From: Apis mellifera
Lineage: Eukaryota; Arthropoda; Insecta; Hymenoptera; Apidae
Assembly: GCF_003254395.2 (NCBI RefSeq)
Contig: NC_037640.1
Coordinates: 12,610,789-12,674,788, forward strand
Length of the DNA: 64,000 nucleotides
Direction: 5' to 3'
Both the position numbers and the translations under genes were made by a program. The notes beneath the pieces are model-generated. The model ran no database searches and had not been told where the DNA came from. It saw nothing but the letters and a program-made list of their open reading frames with translations. Shown in pieces: positions 53,801 to 64,000 of this stretch (position 1 is its first letter; every line of letters starts with the position of its first letter).

Positions 53801-55981
53801 AAACGCCGCTTCCCGGTTGTTGTCCCGGACGCCCCTCGCTCGAACCGCCAGACAAGCAACCGCGACCAGCAGCGCGCCTGGATACCTGGAGAGGGGGGGA
53901 GGGAAGAGAAAAAAAAAAGAAAAAAAAATCGAAAACCATCTCTTTTCCCCTGAAAATTTAATACCTCGGATTTTCAGGAAGAAAGAATTTTTCGAAGAGA
54001 TAAAAAAGGAAGGAAACTTTTCGAGTTCGTCTGCGTCTGTAATTTTTGTTTCTTTTTCAGAAGAAAGAAAGAAAGAAAGAAGCACAGGAAGATAGATCGT
54101 CGGAAAGAAAGTTTACATTTCGAAAGTTTACCCGAGGGAGGCGACTATCTGTCCAAGGGGGGTTTTGCAACAGGACATCGTGAAGTTTTGCCCCGTATTT
54201 TGTACTTGGACAACCATGGGTGGCTCGCCGTAAAACCATTGCCCGATTATAGCCACTTGCACGAGTACCGCAAATCCCAATACCAATGCCTGTAACAAGC
54301 AGAGAGAAAGATTATATATATATATATATTTTATGTAAGCTTCTTCTCAATCTTGAAAAAAAGTGCGATCGAACGGTGATTTTTTTATTTTTGATCGATT
54401 AACGATAAGAATGCCGGTAATTATCACGATGGCATTCTCAATTAACATTCTTAACGCTCGCGGTTGTCGCGCTATAATTCATCTGCGAACAAGCGGTTCC
54501 CTCTAGCGATGGTTTCCATTAAACGAAAAACGTGATAATAATAAACGAGGAATTATTAGACGAGTAGAGAAGAGATGCAGGCTGATTTTTATTTTTTTTT
54601 TTCCTCCAACAAGTTATTTCATAAACTGGTTTCCACTCCAACTCTTATCATCGCTTCCTTTAACGCGAATGTAATCATATGTACGGGCAATAAAAGAAAA
54701 CTCGTCGAATCCCCGTTACGCGGGAAAGAAAATGTCGGGTATATATTAATATGTTATTGAACGAACGGGCAGGTAGAGGGCATGGTTAACGACCACAACA
54801 GTTGCACTTACTGCTATTAGTTAAGAGGGCGTAGTTTGCAGGCTGTTGCTTCTCATTCAGATCCCGTCTCGTCTCGTCTCGCGTACAAATAGTCGATCGA
54901 GATCGACATCCGGATCCCCGGACACACGGCGAAATAAGAAAAATACTTTCGCGCATCGTTCGTTGTTCGAGAGTTGTTCCACGAGTTTTCTGCCCGCCAC
55001 GACTTTTCTAAAGCTCTATTCACACCGCCTACAACTTTCGATTCTATATATTCAATCTCTTTTCAAACCTTAACCTCCTATGTGCTACGGGTTTCAATGT
55101 TCGAAGCGAATGAAGAAGATTGCCCGGTTGTCGAATCGTAAAAAGTAATGTGATTTTTTGCAAAGGTAAGAGAATTTTTCGTCGTTCATTTTATACCGTG
55201 TTCTTAAAACGATGAAAACGGTGCCTACCGCTCGCTCGATAATCGCTATTATATCGAATTAGAATGGAAAAAGAAAGAAAGAAAAAAGTCATTTTTATAT
55301 TCGTCCTGATTTCTTTTTTCCTTTTATTTTTTGTTCTTTATTTTTCCTCCCCTCCTTCTCACCGGAATATATTTGTACGAAAAAGAAAAAGAATAAATAT
55401 ATTACGTTTCACGAAGCGTAATTGAACACGTGCGAATTGTAGTTATTTTCTTATTCAAATAATTTACATTTCTGAAATTAAATGCACGTTGCTTTATTTA
55501 TTGAATTTTAATTTCAAATCCAAATCAATTATAAAGCGAGAGAAGAAAATTTTTATCATCTTTTGTCAAAAAATATTAAATACTAAATGTTACTAGATAA
55601 ATGTTTTTCCCTAGGTAAATTTCAAGTTATCCCCTCCACGCACTGGTTAAGTTAGTTAATTAATAATAGTCGTAACGTGTCAACGTACGAGTGATTATAT
55701 CTCTCTTTAGTGATTACGATTATGTTTAATCTTACTTGATAGGGTGCCGGTAGATAAACTCCGCTATTTAACGAGAGCAGGAACACGCATTTAACCAACA
55801 AGGCCGCAAATACGAGAGCGGCAGGCAAGCCGACTAATCGAAATGCGGCGCAGGAGAGAGGGTTTTGGCTGAGGGAGGCCGCTGCCGAGAGTCCTGCCAG
55901 TAGGAAAAGGCCTAAAAGTAGAGCTTGCCCCAAAAATAAATGTCGTCTATTCGGTGCGGTCACTCTTGCCTGAAAAATATT

Positions 55982-56012
<31 letters not shown>

Positions 56013-57119
56013 AATTTGTTTTTTTTTCTTTTCTTTATTAAAGAACTTGTTCGCTTATCGTCGATAAATCATTTTTTTTTCTTTTCTTTTGAATGATAAA
56101 CGAACCGCAACGAATGTTTACTCTGATATTCGGTTATATTGTACGATCGCTCGTAAAAAGAAATTGAGGGAAAATAAAAACGTGCACGCGTTCACGTTTC
56201 ACGCGAGGCGAGTGCTCTCGATTTTTCTTTTTTTCCTTCCAACCAAGGTAAGTCTCTCTAAGATACGGCAATAAGAAAGTAATTCTGTTTACGTTTCTTT
56301 TCAAACGGTTGCATTGTTTGTTCTATTAATTAATGTTAATGTTAATGTAACAGACACGGCGAGGTAGATACGAGATAAAGATTGTTCGCAAGAATTGATT
56401 TCCATATACAGATTGATTCTAATAAACGAGATTTAATTTCGCTAATTGGAATAACTAATAGGGATGGATAAGAATGAAAACGATTAATATCTATTAACTC
56501 GTACAAGCTAATCGATTCGCTCGTTCCATATTTATTTTTAATTTATCATACGTTCCATTTTCTTATATTTCTCTCTTCGACTAATCTTCTGATTAATAAA
56601 GATTAGAAATTCGATACGATTTTTAATAATTACAAATTAATATTCCAAATTATTAATAATTAATCACTTTTTTAATAACACGTACGATTTCACTTTTTTT
56701 TTCAATAATAACCCATTTATAATTAGAGAAAAAATTAAAAATACGATTCCCAAAAGATTATACGTATATATTTAAAAAAAAATAGATTAAAACTTATTAT
56801 GGCAATAATTATTACACAGTTTTATATTATTATAAAAATTAAAAATATCCAAAAAATTATATATATGTATATATATTTTAAAAAATAGATTAATTTGAAA
56901 CTTATTATGACGATAATTTTATATATATATATAACTGTGAAATAATTATTATAAAAATTAAAAATACGATTCCCAAAAAATTATATATATATATTAAAAA
57001 TTAAACATATAACATTTTTTATATATATTAATATATATATATATAAAATGTGTAATAAACTTATTATTGCCAAAATAAGTTTTAATCTATTTTTAGTTAA
57101 TCTATTTTTTTAAATATAA

Positions 57120-57157
<38 letters not shown>

Positions 57158-57219
57158 AATTTTATATATATATATATACGAACTATATAATAATTATTGC
57201 CAAAATAAGTTTTAAATTA

Positions 57220-57252
<33 letters not shown>

Positions 57253-57851
57253 GGTATGAAATTTGTTATCGAAAGCTTTCCTACCGGCTCACCAGAGTGC
57301 TCAATGGAGTGTGTCGGTACGAGCAGACGACACGGACGGAAGAAATAGGTAGTCGGCATGTAAACTAGGCCTAGGTCTCGCTCGAAATTGCGAGCGCGCT
57401 GCGGTTATTGGAGCTTGTCGAAGCGCGAACGAAAACAATTACCATAAAATCCTTGCATATCATTTCGTCTTACGTGTCATCGTTTTACGCTAGGAAAAGA
57501 GATTTTTCTTCCTTCCTTCCTTCCTTCCTTCCTTTCTTTCCTTCCTTCCAAGCTCTATTAATCCACTTCCCCCTCCCCTACGATTATACAGATGCGATCA
57601 CACGACCGTTGCGAAAACACGTTTCGTATCATTGCACGCGAGATCGTGAAACAACAACACAACCTCCTTCTTCCCCTCCCCCCACTTTTCCCAATACGTG
57701 TCGAAGAAGAGACCTGTCTCCGCGCTCCACTTCCGGCCGTGAAACAATCGAGTTATAAATTTCAAACTCGATAATTAAATATTCATGAGATTCCTAGAGC
57801 TATCACAGTTACGCGAGTATCAACGAAACGTGATAATAAATCAAACAAACG

Positions 57852-57885
<34 letters not shown>

Positions 57886-58463
57886 AATATACGTAAAAAG
57901 AAAAGGAAAAGAAATGTGTCCGCGCATGCAAACTCGCGCCGGGCCCCCCTTCCTCCTGCCTCCTGCCAGCTCCCTCACTTCCCCCACCCGCGCCCACCCA
58001 CTGCCCACAAGCGGGGAGATGGCAATCGAGCGAGATCGGTTTGGACGTAGAAGATGTAGAAGTCGTTAAAGGTAAACGAACCGACCTTGAGCAGTACGAA
58101 AACCTCGAAGCCAGCCATGAGGAGCATCGTGGCAGCGCTGAGGGCAGCAAGAGGAAGAGCCCAGGGTCGTTGCCTGAGCAAGGACCTCGGGTAAGCGCGT
58201 GTATCGGCCTCGATCTCCGCCTGGCTCCTCTTCCTCCCAGGGGGGGGGATTTTGTACACCGAAACGGTCCTGTTCGGCGCCGGGACGCTGATGACACTAG
58301 CCACGCTTGCAAGCCCGTTCTTGTCCACGGCCACGTCCAGCCCGGGCACGAGGAAGAATTCCGTGGACAGCTCGTAATCCTTGGACGCCCGCGCCGCCGT
58401 AGTTCCGGTTGGACCGAGCCAACTCGCCGTGGCCCACGACAGGATGATCGGGCTCAGTCTCAT
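50817..58463 (-). CDS. Orphan class C seven-transmembrane receptor, possibly bride of sevenless-like (six exons)
   Basis: Exons 58086-58463, 55736-55969, 54132-54289, 53485-53885, 52882-52959 and 50817-50962 join with matching phases into 464 residues. The first donor (AAG|GTCGGT) is weaker than the rest. The start is the only ATG after an in-frame TAG at 58584-58586. A likely signal peptide (MRLSPIILSWATASWLGPTG) and a short ectodomain of about 80 residues (one NRT sequon) precede seven helices, starting near ALPLAALSAATMLLMAGFEV. Cys166 at the start of TM3 and Cys244/245 (MSCCKTPLG) before TM5 can form the usual class C disulfide. Other marks are GVYLPAPYQ after TM3, RDNNREAAFIGLAVGL at TM6, MFLPKGRQLAALG after TM7 and a Ser/Pro/Tyr-rich tail (SGYSPSFFHFKP). 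There is no Venus-flytrap module. Fly Boss has a much longer ectodomain as I recall, so the Boss assignment is tentative; class C topology is firmer. Confidence 0.82.
52006..52330. repeat. Direct repeat, two copies of about 160 bp
   Basis: The segment starting GAATCTAACCTAACATACTC at 52006 is repeated from 52172 with few changes, up to the GAAAAAATTTGGATGG end near 52330. It lies in the last intron of the class C receptor gene. Confidence 0.88.
57119..57252. repeat. AT-dinucleotide-rich repeats in intron 1 of the class C receptor
   Basis: Several (TA)n tracts (about 57125-57152, 57162-57177 and 57228-57252) sit within a 500-bp region where blocks such as TTGCCAAAATAAGTTTTAA and AATCTATTTTT recur, partly in inverted orientation relative to 56.7-56.9 kb. 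Confidence 0.7.
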
Positions 58464-59898
58464 CGCGTCATCCGTGCGCTTCCGTGTGCTTCTCTGTCCT
58501 ATGCGCGTCGCGTACGCTCGTACGTTTCTTCTCTTCTCTCTCTCTCTTTTCTTCTCTCTCTCGCTCGCTCGCTCGCTCGCTCGCTAGCTAGCGCTCTCGC
58601 TCTCTCTCTTTCTAGTAAGTTTCTGTAACGTCACCGGGACATGCACCGTTTCCTGCGTAAGCGCATCCTTACATCCGCCCGCCTCCCTTTCCTACAGGAG
58701 GAATGGGACACCTGTAATAAATATCGATGATTCTCGATGATAATTAATTTATATCTAAAATAATAGGGAAAAAAAAATTGAATTAATATATATATATATT
58801 TATTATAAATATTAAAATATATATAATATATATATATATTTTTAATTGATAAAAATAAGTTTCTTTTTTAAATATAGTAAGTTTTAAAATTTCGTGTTAA
58901 ATTAAAATTGAATGGATGTTGTAAATGGATTCGAGGAGAGATTTTTATCGAATTTTAAAAGTAGACGGGCGAGACAATCGGCCTATTCTATTAAACGTGA
59001 GAGAGGGGCAAGCATGAGCGGTCCGCGGGCGTTCACGGAGTTTAACACCATTAATTATTACGAACAGGGTCAGCCGTAAGTAGAGTGAAGCCAGTAGAGT
59101 AAAAAAGCGGGGTAAAAATCGAATGGAAACAAAGTGCGTGTTACGGCACAATGGTAGCCGTACGTAATAGGACGGGTCACAATCATTGTATTGGAAATAT
59201 GTATCGATTTAAAACAAAAGGTGATGATAAGTGAACCTTTTAAGTGTCGATCATTGTCCGCCTTCGATATCTCGGATCGGATATCGGTTCCCGCACATTT
59301 CTTTCTTCTCTCTTTCTCCAATCTTCCTCCAATATATATATATATCCCTTTCTCTATTCGATTCTATTAATAACGACACTGTAATAAATTTAGAAGAAGC
59401 ACGATCTCTCTTTTTCTTTTTCCTTTGTCGATCCTTCGTCGATTTCGATGTCGTTGCGCAATCTCCTCGCAGAGATCCTCGGACGGAAGAGGGAAGGAAA
59501 AAAGATTTTCAGTCAGAGAGCATGGATCGACGGGACGGGTGTGCAAGTGTGCGGGGCGCGGCACGAAGCGCGCGTTGCGAGAGCCAAACTCCGACTAAGC
59601 CAACAAGCATTCTCGAGGGAGAAACTGGAAGCAGACTGGAGTTCCGTTCTGGAGGTGAAGCCTATCCGTTACGGAGGAGCCAGGGAGATGGTGATGACGA
59701 TGGTGCCGAGGTGGTAGTGGCATACAACAGGAGCGGATCCACGCGAATCTTCCCGATCAAAATTTTCCCCCTCGATCGATTAATCGATCGATCGATCGAT
59801 CGACGAGATTTTCAAATTTAACAAATTCTCCATCTTTTTTTCCTCCATCTTTCGTGCACGATTAATCGATCGATCGATCGAGATGTTTCAGAAATTTT

Positions 59899-60890
59899 TC
59901 CAATTTTCAATTTTGAATTTTGAAAAAATTAATATCGTCGAATATTATTTTTCGAGTAATTTTCTCGATTTGTTTTACAAAAATAAAGTGTGAATTTTTT
60001 TTTAAAGAAATTTTTTTTGAATTTTGATGGGAAAAAAATTAATATCATCGAATATTATTTTTCTCGATTTAGTTTACAAAAATACTCGACAAGTGTGAAT
60101 TAATTTTTTAAAAAAATTTTTTTTTAATTTTGAAAAGAAAAAATTGATATCGTCGAATATTATTTTTCGAATAATTTTCTCAATTTATTTTACAAAAATA
60201 AAGTGTGAATTAATTTCTTTTTAAAGAATTTTTTTTAAATTTTGAAGGAAAAAAAATTAATATTATCGAATATTATTTTTCGAATAATTTTCTCGATTTA
60301 TTTTACAAAAATAAAGTGTGAATTTTTTTTTAAAGAAATTTTTTTTTAATTTTGAAGAAAAAGAAATTGATATTCGTCGAACGAGCTAAGTTTTCTTAAG
60401 TCGTCTTAAGTGTATTTTAAATCCGATTTATTATTTTATTTTTCGAATAATTTTCTCGATTTATTTTACAAAAATAAAGTGTGAATTAATTTTTTTTTAA
60501 AGAAATTTTTTTTGAATTTTAAAGGGAAAGAAATTAATATCATCGAATATTATTTTTCGACTAATTTTTTCAATTTATTTTACAAAAATACTTGACAAGT
60601 GTGAATTAATTTCTTTTTAAAGAAATTTTTTTTGAATTTTAAAGAGAAAAAATTGATATCGTCGAATATTATTTTTCGAATAATTTTCTCAATTTATTTT
60701 ACAAAAATAAAATGTGAATTAATTTTTTAAAAAAATTTTTTTTTAATTTTGAAGGGAAAGAAATTGATATTCATCCAACGAGCCAAGTTTTCTTCGAATG
60801 TGAATTTTAAATGCGACGATTATTATATTATTTTTCGAGTAATTTTCTCGATTTATTTTACAAAAATACTCAACAAGTGATGAATTAATT
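59899..60890. repeat. Tandem array, about 9 copies of 100-115 bp
   Basis: Units contain TCGAATATTATTTTTCGAAT, AATTTTCTCGATTTATTTTA, CAAAAATAAAGTGTGAATTA and a T/A run. Two units have an insertion ending with AACGAGC(T/C)AAGTTTTCTT (about 60380 and 60776), so some expansion was by a higher-order unit. It lies in the flank upstream of the class C receptor. Confidence 0.87.
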
Positions 60891-60968
60891 TTATAACAAA
60901 AAAATAATCATACTCGAAGCGACAATTAATTAATTTGGTGTTTAAATAGCATAAGTTGTTGCACAGCA

Positions 60969-60971
<3 letters not shown>

Positions 60972-61011
<40 letters not shown>
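60972..61011. repeat. (GA)n microsatellite
   Basis: About 20 uninterrupted GA repeats lie just beyond the 60-kb tandem array in the upstream flank of the class C receptor gene. Confidence 0.92.
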
Positions 61012-61017
<6 letters not shown>

Positions 61018-61469
61018 TGTCTCCGCCGCCCCTTTATGAATTTTAATTAGCCAGCTATTATTACCGGCTCCCAGCTTTATCGTTTCGAAGTTGGCTTCGA
61101 TCTGATCCGCCCCTGTCAAGATGAGAGAAGGATCAGCGTGGAATAAAAGAGAAATAGAGAGAAGGATCGGAATGAGAGAAAGAAAAAGAAGAAAGGGTAC
61201 GGCCGGTCCACCGTCCGTCCGTCCGTAGGACCGAACCCGGCCACGCCATTTACATATCGTACGTGTAATAACCTCGAAAAAGTTTCCAACAATGGCCAAA
61301 GGAAAGAGTAGTTGAAGAACCACCACCGGTCGCGAGAAAATGGAGACGAGAAAAATATAAGAGATATTTCTATAGCGGAAAATTCCACTATCCAAGTGTC
61401 TTTCTCATTTAAGAAACCTGTTGCAGAGAAGAGGAGTCGCAACAGTTATTCCCTTTCGCTTGAACGAGA

Positions 61470-61501
<32 letters not shown>

Positions 61502-61979
61502 TTCGAATAGATCATCGTTACACATTTAATTCGATCGAGAAGGAGAGGAGGCTTAATTTAAGGCACGAGCGGTGGATATTATTTACCTTGGCCTAGAACT
61601 CGGTAAAATAATTCGTGTGAAAGTGATAACGCGAGAGAGAACGTTTCTAATTATATATATATATATATATATATGTATAAGCTAGATAACGTGTAGTAGG
61701 CGTCACAGATCAATGATCGTTTACGAACAACGCGACACACGTTCGGTAGCCCGTACACAATCCCTTGCAACGCAAGGTTCGATGAACTCTACCTCGAAAA
61801 CCGGACGAACCGTTCGCACGTTTGGTTCGGGTGGTTCGGCAGCATCCTCCGATAAGCGAGCCCGAGAACGCGCCTTACGTCTTCTTCCGAAAACCGTTTC
61901 CAGCATGCGCGCGCACGAGCGAGATTAGGAAAAAGCCTTAACCGAGTCTTGTGGACTGTCCATTCATCCGACGAATAAT

Positions 61980-62014
<35 letters not shown>

Positions 62015-62278
62015 TTTTTTCCTCGATCGAAATTTCCTTTCTTAATATTAATTGCAATCGCTGTTGTGCAACGGGTTATTGTTAGGAATAGAAAAGGATC
62101 CAGAGGGAATGCTTTTATTCGTAGAAACGTCTTAAGCGTCGAAAGCGAAGGGGGAAAGGAAAAAAAAATGGGCAGAACAATGGGAGGTTGTCAAAGAGCG
62201 CGAACAACGAAAATCCTTGCTCCATGCTGTACCGTGTATATATATATATATATATAATATATATACATACATACATAC

Positions 62279-62312
<34 letters not shown>

Positions 62313-64000
62313 GCGTGCGATGTACAATGTTTCGCAATAGCCACACCCGGTCACTTTCTCCGCCAAAGCCAAAGTCATTCTTGTACCGTAACTTACTATG
62401 CTTAATGACGCAAGCTGCCCACGCTCGATCTAACGCGAGCCACACGTTGATCCGCTTTCCTCTTGTACCGCGTGCGTTAGCCAACCGTGGAATTTAATTT
62501 ACAAGCGTCGATAGGAGGGGAGGGGGAAAAAAAGGATAATTAAGACGCGACTGCTTTAATGGCAAAAAGCGGAAGATCGAGTCGAGTGATGACGGCCCTG
62601 ACCGAATTTCTTCGCACTTGGACGTCGTTCCCCGAACATTGCGAAGCTTTTTTTCAAAAATTCCAGCTATTCGAAATTCCCACTTTCTTGATTTCGATTT
62701 TTAAACGCATTATCGTAATTCGATATAATTTTTCGATAATATAATTACTTGCAGCGATATCTATGGAGGAAGGGAGAAAGTTCGAACCTAACCTCTTCTT
62801 TTCAATTCTTTGTTATCGTATCTTTCGTATAACTTATAGTAAGCAGCGATCTATTTTTAAGGAAAGAGTGATGATATCGAGATAAAAGAAGAAAAGAAAT
62901 TGATCAATTGGACAATTGTTAAAATAAATTGTAAGTATAATGGAATACGAATTACGATCGGAGAGTACCAGTCACTGTACCAAAAAGGATTTACCTCTAT
63001 GAGAAAGAAGCCGTGGTGAACGCGAAATACCTTCCTCCACCCGAGGAACCCTAAATGATGCGGAGCACCGAACTCTCGGTATTGCAGTAAGAGAGGAGAG
63101 AAGTCGCTTGCAACCGGTTTCAACAAACTAAAGCTAAATAAAGTCATGTAGCGGCGCGAACGAAGGAAATCGCTCTGCCGATAATTGCGCCCACGAAAAA
63201 CTTTTCGTTGCTTGGCCGCGCAGCTATAGGTTATGTGCGCCTATTTGTAATATTTAAAAACAAGCGACCATCATTATCGAGTTTGTGATGATCACCACAC
63301 AGGTATGTAATAAACCTATATACAAATTAATAACGAGATATAATCGTTCCATATTTAAATAAGAAATAAAGATCGATTCGTGTTAATTAAATTAAATTAA
63401 TGGATTAATTCGAACAATTTTTTTTTCTTTCGAAAAGATTAATTTTAACGAATAAATAAATTTAGCTTCGACATCGACAATGATCGAGTGGGTTGTCGTT
63501 TATCCGAGATTTGATTACAGAGCGGAACTGTCGTAATTCGCATTCCGGAATTAATTTTCAAGGAACGAGTTTCTCGGTATAATTAATAACAATTCCCTCA
63601 AGCGATACCTATAATCGATCAAGGAGAGGCAAACATTCTTTCGCGACTCACCACCCCTTGTCTATTCTTTATGCCTCGTAGGGTTTGATACGTTGATAAG
63701 TCGACCCTTCCACGGCGATTCATTTGAATATAAATCCGGCTGTCTACACACGTTGGAAATCTCGGGAACGAATACGAGGGATAAGAAGGATGGGGAGCCA
63801 AGGAGGAACCGAGAAACGAGTCGGACGAGGGGAGGTGGAAGAAGGAAGAGACGAAACGAAGAATTCTTTTTTCGTTGGCGCACATTGTAACCGCAAACCG
63901 CGGTGGTCGACCATGCAGGATATTTTTTGTTCACCTTATTTTGGGCTCCTCCGCGCGTTTGACTTTCTTCTTTTATATCGTTTTAATATATTCGCGCACG

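Larger units (their letters stand above)
58464..64000. other. Upstream flank of the class C receptor, no supported gene
   Basis: It contains a (CTCG)n tract (about 58559-58585), (ATCG)n tracts near 59774-59800 and 59863-59880, the 60-kb tandem array, (GA)n at 60972-61011, 61464-61500 and 61981-62011, and (AT)n/(ATAC)n at about 62237-62312. GC-richer islands with non-repetitive sequence at about 61.02-61.26 and 62.99-63.23 kb could be regulatory or untranslated exons of a neighbouring gene. Open frames here follow repeat composition. Confidence 0.45.

Noticed and set aside
59231..59821. Plus-strand frame of 196 codons
   Set aside because: No recognisable domain, it ends in (ATCG)n repeats, and it overlaps another open frame of similar quality.
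1..64000. tRNA, rRNA or microRNA genes
   Set aside because: I looked for cloverleaf-type B-box sequence and for strong unique hairpins and found none I could defend by eye; a covariance-model scan would be decisive.

Overview
The window reads as nuclear DNA of an insect, most likely a bee close to the genus Apis. It is very AT-rich, yet most of it carries many CpG dinucleotides. It is full of microsatellites and medium-period tandem arrays, its genes have compact AT-rich introns, and its coding content consists of insect families. No prokaryotic, viral or CRISPR features were seen. Species is inferred from style and gene content only, not from a database match.

Layout. (1) 1-30 kb is dominated by one minus-strand transcription-regulator gene. 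A long GC-rich coding exon (27020-30036) is followed, after an intron of about 20 kb, by a phase-compatible Gln/His-rich exon with a stop (6846-7053). The protein has a conserved N-terminal block, acidic and basic runs, a Leu-rich block, a CtBP-binding PIDLS motif and a sumoylation-type motif. I think it is the bee Mblk-1 gene (fly E93/Eip93F), but its helix-turn-helix DNA-binding domains are not in the window, so this product would be a DBD-less isoform or the remaining exons lie beyond coordinate 1. The large intron carries three tandem arrays (8.7-9.6, 14.4-15.7 and 17.7-19.7 kb). (2) 30-39 kb is the upstream flank, with no gene that I can support. (3) 39.1-40 kb holds puzzling small exon-like pieces on both strands. 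(4) 40356-44627 (+) is a complete six-exon Methuselah-like GPCR. (5) 47090-49403 (-) is a complete nine-exon inositol polyphosphate 5-phosphatase with a C-terminal SKICH region (INPP5K-like), convergent with the receptor. (6) 50817-58463 (-) is a complete six-exon orphan class C seven-transmembrane receptor, possibly bride of sevenless-like. (7) 58.5-64 kb is repeat-rich flank.

A base-composition boundary is visible: roughly 40.5-50.6 kb (genes 4 and 5) is strikingly CpG-poor, whereas the transcription-factor exon, its intron and the class C receptor are CpG-rich. This matches the two gene classes described for honeybee, germline-methylated versus unmethylated. The genes do not form an operon-like unit. 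I found no convincing undescribed system; the most interesting leads are the alternative Gln/His-rich terminus of the transcription factor, the two-strand exon puzzle near 39.7 kb, the CpG domain, and the tandem arrays with embedded palindromes.
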